Source of the DNA: Acidimicrobiia bacterium
GTDB lineage: Bacteria; Actinomycetota; Acidimicrobiia; Acidimicrobiales; Bin134
Assembly (NCBI GenBank): GCA_022819825.1
Contig: JAJEGM010000003.1
Span: forward strand, 1-53,974
Reading direction: 5' to 3'
DNA: 53,974 bases
The position numbers and the translations under genes are program-made. The notes under the pieces were generated by a model. The model saw only the letters and a program-made list of their open reading frames with translations. It ran no database searches and had not been told where the DNA came from. Below, piece by piece: positions 14,712 through 23,128 of this stretch (position 1 is its first letter; the number at the start of each line of letters is the position of its first letter).

Positions 14712-15794
14712 TCAGATGCCCAAAGCGTTGCGGAGGGCGGGGCGGGGGTTTAGGTGGGCTAGGGCGGCTTCGGAGCGGGCGAGGAAGGCGGCGGCGAAGG
14801 CTTGGCGGCCGGGGGAGGCGTCTTCGGGGAAGGTGACCACTTGGCAGCTGGCGGGGACGGTGTAGGCGGCGTGGATGCGGTGGGCTAGCCAGGCATCGTC
14901 AAACGCGATGGGCTGGGCGCCGTGGGTGATGCGGGCGTCGAGGTAGCGCTGGATGAGGGCTTGATCGTGGGTTAGGCGATCGGCGGGATCCATCGACATG
15001 TTGAGGAAGTAGCTCACGTCGCGCATGGGAGCGCCCACGTTGATGAGGCCCCAATCCAAGAAGCCCGGTCCGCCGGTTTCGGTCACGAACAGGTTGCCGA
15101 TGTGGCCGTCGCCCTGGAGCACGGTGGCCGGTCCGCCGATTGGGCCCGCAGCCCACGCCTTGTGGAGCTCGGCGGTGTGGTCGATGTAGAGCTCGGAGAT
15201 CTCGGCGAAGGCGTCGGTGAGCTTGTCGCGGTGGTTGTCGAGCCCGTAGCGCAGCAGGCGGGCGCCGTAGTCGCTTCCCATGGTGGCCAACGGGACCCAG
15301 TCGGCTTCGGCGGCCCGGCGGTCGGGGTCCTCGTAGCGGGCGTGCAGTTCGGCGAAGTGGTCCATGGCCTCGGCGGCGTAGGCCACCGGGACCCCACTTC
15401 TGTAGTCGGGCAGTGACTTGGCTGAGTTGTCCAGGTCTTCCAGCAACAGGACGAACGCCCCGGTATCGGGGTCGAAAGCGGCCACATAGGGGGTGAGGGT
15501 GCGCATGGGCACCCGGTGGGCCAGGTGTTGGTAGAACAGCGCTTCCCGGCGGCCCATGCCGGTTTGGTTGATCTGGGCCCGGCGGTCGGGGTCGAGCGGG
15601 GGGAGCTTGGCGAACATGGTGGCGGGCAGGTCGGAGTCGCCGTTGTAGGTGACGGCCAAGCGGGCGTTGGCGTTGGTGCCAGCATGGATGGCCAGCACTT
15701 CTACCCCGGTGACCACCGTGCCGGGATAGCGCTCGGCCAGGTTCTCGCTGAGCCAGTCGGGGGTGATGGCCTCGGGGTGGTCGGGCAGGCTCAC
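14712..15794 (-). CDS. Phosphotransferase family protein (APH/choline kinase-like fold), 360 aa
   Basis: A kinase-fold protein of the PF01636 or ecdysteroid-kinase-like group. The ATP-site region is MFAKLPPLDPDRR. The catalytic loop is VLQGDGHIGNLFVT (HxxN with preceding D) and the metal loop is FLDWGLINVGAPMRD. The frame is open upstream to 16997, but that segment is antiparallel to the Rieske gene. The real start is the GTG at 15794, which overlaps the Rieske stop by four bases (GTGA). In such catabolic operons these kinases are often called aminoglycoside phosphotransferases; the true acceptor is unknown. Coupling to a Rieske oxygenase suggests a small hydroxylated substrate, which is inference. 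Confidence 0.85.
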   Translation of the reverse strand: MSLPDHPEAITPDWLSENLAERYPGTVVTGVEVLAIHAGTNANARLAVTYNGDSDLPATMFAKLPPLDPDRRAQINQTGMGRREALFYQHLAHRVPMRTLTPYVAAFDPDTGAFVLLLEDLDNSAKSLPDYRSGVPVAYAAEAMDHFAELHARYEDPDRRAAEADWVPLATMGSDYGARLLRYGLDNHRDKLTDAFAEISELYIDHTAELHKAWAAGPIGGPATVLQGDGHIGNLFVTETGGPGFLDWGLINVGAPMRDVSYFLNMSMDPADRLTHDQALIQRYLDARITHGAQPIAFDDAWLAHRIHAAYTVPASCQVVTFPEDASPGRQAFAAAFLARSEAALAHLNPRPALRNALGI

Positions 15795-17140
15795 CGGGCC
15801 TGATCGGCGGGTATCCAGCCGCCGGGCTCCAAGCCCAGGTAGCGCTCCAGGTTGCGGTGCATGTTGATGATGCGGCACTCCTCGCCCGACAGCCACACGT
15901 GGGTGAAGCCGGGCTGGTGGAGGCCGGATTGCATGGTGCGGATGACGCTGAAGTCCTGGTTGAGCACGAACCCGAAGTCGGCCTGGTCCATGGGCACGGT
16001 GACATGGACCGGCGACGACGCCGGGGCGTCGGCCGACGGCATCCGGCTGAGGTGGATGGTGGCCAGCTCGCCCTCGTCGGGATTGGGACCGGGCCGGGCC
16101 GTGAGCACGGTGAAGATGTCGGCGCTGATCAGCACGGTGGTGTTGGGGAAGAGGTTGTATTGGCTGAGGTGGGTTATCTGGGCGGTGTCGTAGCCCGACA
16201 TGTCGACGCCCATGGTGGCCTGATGGTCCCTGATCTTCTGGGCGATCACGTCTTGGAGGGTCTGGCCGTCGGGCACCTCGGGGGCGGGACTGCCGGGCTC
16301 GGCATAGTCGGGCCCCATGCGACCGCCCTGGGTGACCACGAACGATTCCCACACCGTCTGGTCGTCCACGTCGCGGCCCAGGCGGGGGCTGGGGACGCCG
16401 TAGGGCTGGTAGGACACCCCGTGGCGGTCCCAGATGCGCTGGGGGGAGTTGACGTCGTTGATGCTGCCCAGCATCTCCCGGTGGAGGCCCTGCACGTGGT
16501 AGGTCTCGGAGAAGCCCTCGTTGACCACCTTCCAGTTGCAGTTCACCGCAGTGGCGGTGGAGTAGGTGCCCCGGAACTCGTCGAGGTTGGCCCAGGCGAT
16601 GTCGTCGGGGATGCCCTCCAGCCAGTGGGCCAGCGGCTCGGCGTCGAGGTCGAGGTTCACGAACACCAGGCGAGCCCAGGTATCCACCTGCACCGGCACC
16701 AGGGGCAGGTCGTCGTTGCTTATGGGGCCGAAACCCCGGCGGGAGGGGATCTCGCGGAGACGGCCGGTGAGGTCCCAGGCCCAGCGGTGGTAGGGACAGC
16801 GCAGCTCGGTGATGCCGGTGCCCGATCCCTGGCAGATGGAGTTGCCCCGGTGGCGGCACACGTTCTGGAAGCCGCGGAGCACCCCGTCTTCGCCCCGCAC
16901 CAGGATGATCGAATGTTTGCCGAGGCGGTGCTCGAACCAGTCGCCGGGGTTGGCAATGTGGTCGACGGTGCAGGCCACATGCCACACCTTGGGCCACATG
17001 CGCTCGTACTCCAGCTCGGCGAACTCGGCGGAGAGGTAGCGCTGGACGGGGATCTTCACCGGGGCTTCGGCGGCCAAGCCTGAGGCGGTTACTGCAGTGC
17101 CCAGAATCTCGGCCTCGTCCGGAGGAGCGACGTCAACCAT
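15791..17140 (-). CDS. Rieske non-haem iron oxygenase, alpha subunit, 449 aa
   Basis: The Rieske [2Fe-2S] site is CRH (Cys95, His97) with CPYH (Cys115, His118). The mononuclear iron site is NEGFSETYHVQGLH, with His215 and His220, and a later Asp lies near VLNQDFSVIRTM. The residue three before the first iron His is Glu212, where naphthalene dioxygenase has its bridging Asp205. Length is normal for an alpha subunit. No beta subunit, ferredoxin or reductase lies beside it, so the electron partner is elsewhere. It is upstream of and coupled to the phosphotransferase, and 33 bp downstream of the hotdog gene. Substrate unknown. Confidence 0.9.
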   Translation of the reverse strand: MVDVAPPDEAEILGTAVTASGLAAEAPVKIPVQRYLSAEFAELEYERMWPKVWHVACTVDHIANPGDWFEHRLGKHSIILVRGEDGVLRGFQNVCRHRGNSICQGSGTGITELRCPYHRWAWDLTGRLREIPSRRGFGPISNDDLPLVPVQVDTWARLVFVNLDLDAEPLAHWLEGIPDDIAWANLDEFRGTYSTATAVNCNWKVVNEGFSETYHVQGLHREMLGSINDVNSPQRIWDRHGVSYQPYGVPSPRLGRDVDDQTVWESFVVTQGGRMGPDYAEPGSPAPEVPDGQTLQDVIAQKIRDHQATMGVDMSGYDTAQITHLSQYNLFPNTTVLISADIFTVLTARPGPNPDEGELATIHLSRMPSADAPASSPVHVTVPMDQADFGFVLNQDFSVIRTMQSGLHQPGFTHVWLSGEECRIINMHRNLERYLGLEPGGWIPADQAR

Positions 17141-17173
17141 GCGAACAATCGTGGCACACGGTCTTTCGGGGGG

Positions 17174-17866
17174 CTAAGAGGGCGATTCAGTGATGAAGAT
17201 CGCTTCGGCAGTGGCGCAGACGGTGTCGCCGGCTCTTAGCTCGCCGGTGGCTATGTGTTTGCGGCCTTCGGTGTGGGAGTAGCGGCAGGTGACCTCTAGG
17301 GGGGTGTGGAGGGGGACGCCGGTCTTGTAGCGGATGTTGATGCCGGCGGTGAGGCCGGTGGCACCGGCTCGGGTGGCGGCGTTGCCCAGGGCCTCGTCCA
17401 GGATGGTGGCCACCACGCCGCCGTGGGCCCGGTGGGGTGGGCCGGAGTGGGCCTCGGTGAGGGTGACGGTGGCCCGCATCTCCACGGGTCGGGGCTCGGC
17501 GTCGGGGTCGGGCGGGGGCACCGGGTCGAAAATGAGGCGGGGGGCGTGGGGGTTGAGCAGGCCTGATCCGGCTTGGGTGAGGTTGTAGATGGTGCCCTCG
17601 TGGTCTTTGGCCACCACGATGTGGGGATCCCGGGCGGCGGCCCGCAACCGCTCGGTGATGTCGGCTAGGGCGGCGGCGATCTCAGCCCGGGTGGCGGGGT
17701 CGGCGTCATTGGCGGACACCGCGGCCACCAGGTCGCGGGTGCGCTCCACCAGTTCGTAGGCCTCGGGGCCGAAGTCGTCGGGGTGGGGCAGGTCGCCCAG
17801 TAGCTCGGCCAGCCGATAGGCCGACGCGGTTTCGGGGTGCTCCTGGTCAGTCATTGCCTTGATCAC
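17174..17866 (-). CDS. PaaI-type hotdog thioesterase family protein, 230 aa
   Basis: The C-terminal half is a hotdog fold with HRAHGGVVATILDEALGNAA, the characteristic acyl-CoA thioesterase helix, and ATAEAIFITE at the end. The N-terminal half, about 95 residues, is a helical, charged extension (EIAAALADITERLRAAAR). Cytoplasmic. It starts at GTG 17866 with a GTGA overlap on the sulfotransferase stop; an ATG at 17854 is also possible. The family hydrolyses acyl-CoA thioesters, often from aromatic or odd acyl-CoAs, to spare CoA. It sits between the sulfotransferase-like gene and the Rieske gene, all on one strand. Confidence 0.85.
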   Translation of the reverse strand: MIKAMTDQEHPETASAYRLAELLGDLPHPDDFGPEAYELVERTRDLVAAVSANDADPATRAEIAAALADITERLRAAARDPHIVVAKDHEGTIYNLTQAGSGLLNPHAPRLIFDPVPPPDPDAEPRPVEMRATVTLTEAHSGPPHRAHGGVVATILDEALGNAATRAGATGLTAGINIRYKTGVPLHTPLEVTCRYSHTEGRKHIATGELRAGDTVCATAEAIFITESPS

Positions 17867-19131
17867 TCATTTGCAGCCACCGGGATGTCGAAACGGTCGA
17901 TGTAGCGGGCGAAGCGGGCTCGAACCTCGGTTCGGGCAAGGCCGAGGTCTTCGAACTCGTAGCGGTGTTCGCCGTGCTTGCCGGGCGGGGTGGCATCCAC
18001 GTAGGCGGCCATGGCGGCCTCTGCGTCGGCGCTCAGCTCCATGCCGAGTTGCTCGTACACCGACCGGACGGCAGCCAGCTTCTCGGCGCTCACCTGGCGA
18101 TGGGGCACCTGGGCGGTGCGGTCGGAGGGCAGGCGGCCGGAGTCGATGAGGTCGATGAGATTGTCGAGGCTGCGGGCGTAGAGCTCGAGGTGGTACCGGC
18201 CGATGGCGGCGAAATCCACCCGCTCGGAATGGGCCCAGCGCATGGTGGCGATCAGGCTGGTGACCGAGGGCAAGATGGCGGTGGGGTCCCGGTGGGTGAT
18301 CACGAAGCGGGCGTCGTCGAACACTCCCATAAGAGCGGGCAGGCCCTGGAGGTGGGCGGGCGATTTGAGGACCCAGCGCCGGGTGGGCATGCGCCGCTGC
18401 AAGATCTGGAGCACTCGGCGATAGGTGCGGTAGGCGGGGCGCAGATCGGCGGTGTCGTACCAGGCCTGGTAGGAGGGCACGTCGGTGCGGCTGACCATCT
18501 CTTCGGAGCGGAACTCGAACGACATGGCCGACAGGCACTCCTTGAACATTCGCCCGGAGTACTCGTGGATAGAGAGCATTCCGCTGGCCACCGTCTGGGG
18601 CATGACCAGCTCGGCACCGGCCAGGGCTATGCGGGGGTCGGCGGCGCGGATGTCGGGATCGGGATCGGGAGGGGGCACGGGGCGCAGCAACTCCCAGCCC
18701 TCCGGAGCCCGGTGGGCCGGATCTTGGGCCAGCAGGCCATGCATGACGGTGGTGCCAGTGCGAGGCGCGCCGATCACGAAAATGGGCTGGTCGATGGGTT
18801 CGTCGAAAGTGCCGGGATCGGCGGCCAGATAGTCGTTTATCTGGATGCGGACTTCTAGGAGCCGCAGGATCATGCGGCGCGACATCCATCGGCCCATAAC
18901 GGTGAGGTCGGCTTCGTTCTCCAGCCCGTGACAGAACAGGGTGAGGGGTTCGACGAAGGCATCGTCGCCGAGCGCGGCCCGGTCATCGGAGGCCCGGCCC
19001 TGGCGAACCAGGGCCTCGGCCATCAACAGGTCGGGATCGAACGGGCGGCGAGCCTCGTCGACCACCGGCCCGGCATCGCCCCGGTTGACGGCGTCTACCC
19101 AGTCGGGCCGGGGATCAGGAGTCCAGCTCAT
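17863..19131 (-). CDS. Sulfotransferase family protein (PF13469-type), 422 aa
   Basis: The PAPS 5'-phosphosulfate loop is FVIGAPRTGTTVMHGLLA (about residues 117-134). The 3'-phosphate segment is VITHRDPTAILPSVTSL, and WVLKSPAHLQGLP lies between. Length fits the actinobacterial group of this family, many of which are catalogued with lipid or steroid metabolism. It would transfer sulfate from PAPS to a hydroxyl group. ATG at 19131 has no obvious ribosome site. First gene of the set sulfotransferase, hotdog, Rieske, phosphotransferase, with two GTGA overlaps. It is divergent from an SDR at 19190. The acceptor is unknown. Confidence 0.87.
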   Translation of the reverse strand: MSWTPDPRPDWVDAVNRGDAGPVVDEARRPFDPDLLMAEALVRQGRASDDRAALGDDAFVEPLTLFCHGLENEADLTVMGRWMSRRMILRLLEVRIQINDYLAADPGTFDEPIDQPIFVIGAPRTGTTVMHGLLAQDPAHRAPEGWELLRPVPPPDPDPDIRAADPRIALAGAELVMPQTVASGMLSIHEYSGRMFKECLSAMSFEFRSEEMVSRTDVPSYQAWYDTADLRPAYRTYRRVLQILQRRMPTRRWVLKSPAHLQGLPALMGVFDDARFVITHRDPTAILPSVTSLIATMRWAHSERVDFAAIGRYHLELYARSLDNLIDLIDSGRLPSDRTAQVPHRQVSAEKLAAVRSVYEQLGMELSADAEAAMAAYVDATPPGKHGEHRYEFEDLGLARTEVRARFARYIDRFDIPVAANE

Positions 19132-19177
19132 GGCCGCCGCATTGCAGGCTGAAGCGAGTTTGCACTGCCTAGAACAG

Positions 19178-19190
19178 TACGCTCAGGCGA
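19178..19190 (+). promoter_or_regulatory. Leaderless-type -10 element of the SDR gene
   Basis: TACGCT (19178-19183) lies at -12 to -7 from the ATG at 19190. The same hexamer serves the dioxygenase gene at 10435. Confidence 0.45.
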
Positions 19191-19948
19191 TGCTGGAAGG
19201 TCTGGTCGTGATCCTCACCGGAGCCTCGAAGGGGATTGGCCGGGGTATCGCGGAGTACTTGGTGGACGAGGGCGTGAAGCTGACGGTGACCAGCCGCAAA
19301 CCGGAGCGGATCGAGGGCACCGCGGCCGAATTGCGGGAGCGGGGCGGCGATGTGCTGGCGGTGGCCGGGTCGGTGGGCGACCGGGACCACACCAACGAGG
19401 TGGTTGACCGCACAGTGGAGCGGTGGGGCACGGTGGACGGCTTGGTGGCCAACGCCCAGTCGTTTCGCCCGACCATGCCGCTTCTCGATGTGGACGAGTC
19501 GGACATGGACCTGCTGCTCAACACCGGCCCCAAAGGCACGCTGTGGTTCATGCAGGCGGTTCACCCCCACATGGCGGCCAAAGGTCGAGGGCGGATCATC
19601 ACCTTCGGTACCAATGTGGGTATCACCGGCGGGCCAGGTTACGGGCCTTACGGGGCAGCCAAAGAGGCAATTCGCTCGCTCACCCGCACTGCGGCCCGGG
19701 AATGGGGCCGCGACGGCATCACCGTGAACTGCGTGAACCCGGCATCGGTGGCCCACCGGGCCCCGCCCGACGACGACCCCGACCGCCTGGCGTCCTACAA
19801 GGCCCTTTTCGACAACCACCCCATCGGCCGCGACGGCGATCCGGTAACCGACATCGCCCCGGTCATCGGGTTCCTGTTGTCCGACGCCAGCCAATACGTC
19901 ACCGGCGAGACCTTCCAGGTGGACGGCGGCGGCCTGATGCGGCCCTGA
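19190..19948 (+). CDS. Short-chain dehydrogenase/reductase, 252 aa
   Basis: A classical SDR. The NAD(P)-binding motif is TGASKGIGRGI (residues 10-20), followed by NAQS in place of the usual NAG. The active-site Tyr/Lys is in YGPYGAAKEA and the C-terminus is TGETFQVDGGG. It contains VNPASVAHRAPP after the active site. The frame is open further upstream to 18941, but that part is antiparallel to the sulfotransferase. The leaderless-type hexamer supports ATG 19190. The usual catalytic Ser before the Tyr is not in its usual place: FGTNVGITGG lies there instead. Activity might therefore be altered. Substrate unknown. Confidence 0.88.
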   Translation: MLEGLVVILTGASKGIGRGIAEYLVDEGVKLTVTSRKPERIEGTAAELRERGGDVLAVAGSVGDRDHTNEVVDRTVERWGTVDGLVANAQSFRPTMPLLDVDESDMDLLLNTGPKGTLWFMQAVHPHMAAKGRGRIITFGTNVGITGGPGYGPYGAAKEAIRSLTRTAAREWGRDGITVNCVNPASVAHRAPPDDDPDRLASYKALFDNHPIGRDGDPVTDIAPVIGFLLSDASQYVTGETFQVDGGGLMRP

Positions 19949-19951
19949 TCG

Positions 19952-21124
19952 CTACGTCCTGAAGCGGTGCCTGAGGTGGGCTTGGCGGGTGCCTAGGTCG
20001 GCGGCGTGCTCTTGGGGGGTGACGGCGGGGTGATCGTCGGGGAGGGCGGCGGCCACGTCGGCTAGGGGGACAACCTCGGTGGTGGGGGCCATAGCTTGGT
20101 TGCCGGTGGGCCAGAACCAGCGCAGGGTGCACAGCCCGTTGCGGCGGTTGGCGTTGTCGAGCCAGTTGGCTGTGCCGGGATCGGTGCCGCACACCACGTA
20201 GCGCACTTTGCCGTCGGAGGAGACAGCGGTCTGGGTCTGGTTGCGACAGGAGATGTGGGCGTAGGTGTCGACCAGCTCGAACGTGCCCATCATGTAGAGC
20301 TGGGCGCCCCAGTAGTGGGCCTCGGGCACCTCGGCGGTCACGATCAGGGCCTGGTCGGGCTCTAGATCCCAGAAGCAAAACTCGTAGCGGGCCATGGACA
20401 GGCCCTTGGACACCTCCAGGGTGCGGTTGGTGAAGGTGTTGTCGATGCGCTCGGCCCGGTTCATCACCATGTAGGCGTTCCACCGCTCGATGGAGTCGGT
20501 CATCTGCATCATGGCCCGGCGCACCCGGTTGGCGAAGGTGGGGCCGTCGAGCACGGGAGCGGGCTCGGGATCGAGGCACTCGATGGTGAAGAAGGCCGGC
20601 TCATCGGCGGTCCAGTCGAAGTAGTACTCCCGGATCGACGCCGACAGCACGCCGTCGGGAATGGCCACCGCGCCGGGCTCGTCGCCGCCCAGCAGGATCT
20701 CGAAGTCGTCGTGGCGGGCAAGGCCCAGGTCGTGGGCGGTGATGGTGGCCTTGGTGCCCCAGATGTCGTTGTGCATGAACCCGGCCCGCAAGGCGATGAT
20801 GAAATCGTCGCACCCGTGCATGTTGCCGGTGATGCGGTAGCGGCGTCCGGGCTCGATGCGGGCGTGGCGGTACACGTTGTCGGCGTTGGGGCCGCCCCAC
20901 TGGACGGTCAGGTCGTTTTGGCGGTTGAAGAACGGACGGGTGGGGTCGGCGTGGAAGACCTCCCAGCCCAAGAACCCCTCCACGTTGTCGGCCAGGTGCT
21001 CGAGCATCTCCATGTCGCCGCCGTCGGCGGTGGGATAGGGCGGGGCGACCACCTCATGGCCCATCCGCTTGAGCAGGTCGCACCACTCATCCCAGGCCTC
21101 GACTGCGGCGCTGATGTCGCTCAT
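19952..21124 (-). CDS. DUF1214-like protein, 390 aa
   Basis: A soluble protein with no signal peptide. The C-terminal part, with YVVCGTDPGTANWLDNA and GLCTLRWFWP, resembles DUF1214 proteins, whose function is unknown. The N-terminal part contains FFNRQNDLTVQWGGPNADN, similar to what is seen in those proteins. ATG at 21124 overlaps the preceding hydrolase stop by four bases (ATGA), so it is translationally coupled as third gene of an operon with two alpha/beta hydrolases. It converges with the SDR at 19948, with only three bases between stops. The domain call rests on remembered motifs. Confidence 0.65.
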   Translation of the reverse strand: MSDISAAVEAWDEWCDLLKRMGHEVVAPPYPTADGGDMEMLEHLADNVEGFLGWEVFHADPTRPFFNRQNDLTVQWGGPNADNVYRHARIEPGRRYRITGNMHGCDDFIIALRAGFMHNDIWGTKATITAHDLGLARHDDFEILLGGDEPGAVAIPDGVLSASIREYYFDWTADEPAFFTIECLDPEPAPVLDGPTFANRVRRAMMQMTDSIERWNAYMVMNRAERIDNTFTNRTLEVSKGLSMARYEFCFWDLEPDQALIVTAEVPEAHYWGAQLYMMGTFELVDTYAHISCRNQTQTAVSSDGKVRYVVCGTDPGTANWLDNANRRNGLCTLRWFWPTGNQAMAPTTEVVPLADVAAALPDDHPAVTPQEHAADLGTRQAHLRHRFRT

Positions 21125-22074
21125 GATGTGAAGCTTGCCAAGAACGGCTCAACGGCAGCCAGAAAGCCGGGGGTGTTCTGGCCGTGGACGTTGTGGCTGC
21201 AATCGGGCACGGTCACCAGTTGGCTGTGGGGCAGGGCGTCGGCGAACCGCTCGGCGGCCTCTTCGGTGAGCACCCAGGAGTCGGCGCCGCGCACCAGCAG
21301 CACCGGCTGGGCGATGCGCTCGGCGTCTTCCAGGGTGAAGCGGTCGCCGGCCCGGCGGTGCTCGGCACCGTGGGCGAGTCGGGGGCCGTGATCCACCTTG
21401 GAGATGTAGGTGCCGTCCACCCGCTGGAGCAGGTTGTATTTGACCGTGCGCTCGATGTGCTCCCGGCTGCGATAGGGGTCGTACTTCTGCACCGCGGCTA
21501 CGAAATCGTCCAAGTCTTGGAACTCCCGGTTCTCGGTGACGAAGGTGCGGATCACCTGGGTGCCCACCTCGGAGATCTCCGGGCCGATGTCCACCAGCAC
21601 GATGGCCTTGGGCAGTTCGGGGTGGTCGAGGGTGAGGCGCATGGTGTTCATGCCGCCCATGGAGTGGCCCATGATGATGGGGTCGGCCACCCCGAGCGCC
21701 TCACAGAACGCGGCGGCGTCGGCGGCCATGGCCCCCGAGGAGTAGTCGGCGTCGCGGGCCCACTCGCTGTCGCCGTGGCCCCGTTGGTCGAGGGCCAAGA
21801 CGTGGTAGCGGTCGGCCAGCGCCAGGCTCACCAAGTCCCAGGAGTGGCACGACTGATTGCCGCCGTGGAGCAGCAGCACTGTGGGGGCGTCGGGGCTGCC
21901 CCACTCGGAGAAGTGGAATCGATGATGGCGGGCCACGATGTTGCGGGACACATAAGAGATGTTTGAGCCGTGGGCGATGCCGAGGTCGGCGGCGCTGGTA
22001 CACAGGCTCTCGAACTCGGCGGTGGCCGTCATGTCCAGCGGCTCGACGGTGTCGGCGAACTCGTTGAGGTGCAT
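21121..22074 (-). CDS. Alpha/beta hydrolase with catalytic Ser, 317 aa
   Basis: Alpha/beta hydrolase fold with the oxyanion motif LLLHGGNQSCHSW and the nucleophile elbow GHSMGG (Ser). The catalytic Asp follows in LLVRGADSWVLTEE and the His in PDCSHNVHGQ. Likely an esterase, lactonase or C-C hydrolase. The frame is open further upstream to 22164, but that lies over the neighbouring gene; ATG 22074 shares one base with the upstream stop (TGATG). Middle gene of a coupled trio with the epoxide hydrolase-like protein and the DUF1214-like protein. Confidence 0.87.
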   Translation of the reverse strand: MHLNEFADTVEPLDMTATAEFESLCTSAADLGIAHGSNISYVSRNIVARHHRFHFSEWGSPDAPTVLLLHGGNQSCHSWDLVSLALADRYHVLALDQRGHGDSEWARDADYSSGAMAADAAAFCEALGVADPIIMGHSMGGMNTMRLTLDHPELPKAIVLVDIGPEISEVGTQVIRTFVTENREFQDLDDFVAAVQKYDPYRSREHIERTVKYNLLQRVDGTYISKVDHGPRLAHGAEHRRAGDRFTLEDAERIAQPVLLVRGADSWVLTEEAAERFADALPHSQLVTVPDCSHNVHGQNTPGFLAAVEPFLASFTS

Positions 22075-23039
22075 CAGCCCTTCCCTTCCCTCAGATCGGC
22101 GTAGAAGTACTTCACCAGCTCGTTGAACACGTCGGCCCGCTCCCACTGGAGGAAGTGGCCGCATTCGGGGATCACCACTGGCCCCACCCGGTTGGCGAAG
22201 GAGATCTCGCAGCGTTTGGGGAAGTCCTTGGGCACGATCTGGTCGTCGGGGCCGTACAGGATGAGCGTGGGGGCCTGCACCTGAGTGCCCATCATGGGCG
22301 GCTCGGTCATCGGCCGGCCGTATTCCAGCTGGTACACCGACCAGCCCGAGGCCAGCCGCTCCAAGTCGGCAAACGGCTCGGTCATGAAGTCGTAGTCGTC
22401 CTCTTCGAAGGAGTACTGGGAAGCCAAGAGCCGGTGCTCGTAGAAGTCCCGCACATAGCGGATACAGCGTTCGGGGGTGTCGAGCTCTGCTCGCAGTTTG
22501 TCGGGGTCGCGGCCCTGGCGGATGCGGTAGTCGCCGGTGGGGCCGTGGGGCAACGGGTTCAACGACAGCCCTCGCTCGGTGTACCAGTCCACCTGGTCGA
22601 CGATGAAGGGGGCCACGGTGTTGAAGAACACCATCCGGTCTACGAACTCAGGCCAGCGGTTGGCCATGTCCACGATCACCGCACCGCCCACGTCGCCGCC
22701 CAACAGCCCGACTCGCTGGTGGCCGAGCACGTCGTGGACCAGAGTGTGGATGTCTCGGGAGTACAGCACCAGGTCGTATTGGTCGTCGGCTGACAGATCG
22801 GAATCGCCGTAACCCCGCAAGTCGGGAACGATCACCTCGTAGCCGGCCTCGGCCAACGGGATGATGTTGCGCCACCAGATGCGCTTGGTTTCGGGATAGC
22901 CGTGGACCAGCACCAAGGGGTAGCCGCCCACTCCCTCGCGGATGTAGGCCAGCGACAGGTCGCCATCGACCGGGGCCCGGTGGATGGCGAAGGCATCTGG
23001 GGGCGGGGTTGGCGGTTGCTCGGGGCGAATGGGAGGCAC
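22074..23039 (-). CDS. Epoxide hydrolase-like alpha/beta hydrolase, 321 aa
   Basis: The oxyanion motif is HGYPETKRIWW, diagnostic of epoxide hydrolases and haloalkane dehalogenases. The nucleophile elbow GGDVGG has Asp rather than Ser, as those enzymes need. The catalytic His is in IPECGHFLQWERADVFNE. The usual paired Tyr residues of the lid may lie in WSVYQLEYGRP. A GTG at 23066 is also in frame, but I choose GTG 23039 because TAGGCT lies at -14 to -9 from it. First gene of the trio ending with the DUF1214-like protein, and divergent from the LLM gene at 23129. Confidence 0.85.
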   Translation of the reverse strand: MPPIRPEQPPTPPPDAFAIHRAPVDGDLSLAYIREGVGGYPLVLVHGYPETKRIWWRNIIPLAEAGYEVIVPDLRGYGDSDLSADDQYDLVLYSRDIHTLVHDVLGHQRVGLLGGDVGGAVIVDMANRWPEFVDRMVFFNTVAPFIVDQVDWYTERGLSLNPLPHGPTGDYRIRQGRDPDKLRAELDTPERCIRYVRDFYEHRLLASQYSFEEDDYDFMTEPFADLERLASGWSVYQLEYGRPMTEPPMMGTQVQAPTLILYGPDDQIVPKDFPKRCEISFANRVGPVVIPECGHFLQWERADVFNELVKYFYADLREGKG

Positions 23040-23047
23040 GGCCCGGC

Positions 23048-23053
23048 AGCCTA
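23048..23053 (-). promoter_or_regulatory. -10-like hexamer of the epoxide hydrolase-like operon
   Basis: TAGGCT on the minus strand at -14 to -9 from GTG 23039 would give a leader of about two bases. It falls inside the longer reading (GTG 23066), which argues for the shorter start. Confidence 0.35.
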
Positions 23054-23128
23054 TTCGCTCCCGCACTTATGCCCTGAGGCGGGCGGGATGTTAGGAAATA
23101 TCAGCCGAAAATCGACAGAGAGGCCGAC

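Noticed and set aside
14712..16997. A single 761-aa minus-strand protein
   Set aside because: Its first 400 residues are an out-of-frame reading of the Rieske gene. The kinase-like part begins at GTG 15794 with a GTGA overlap.
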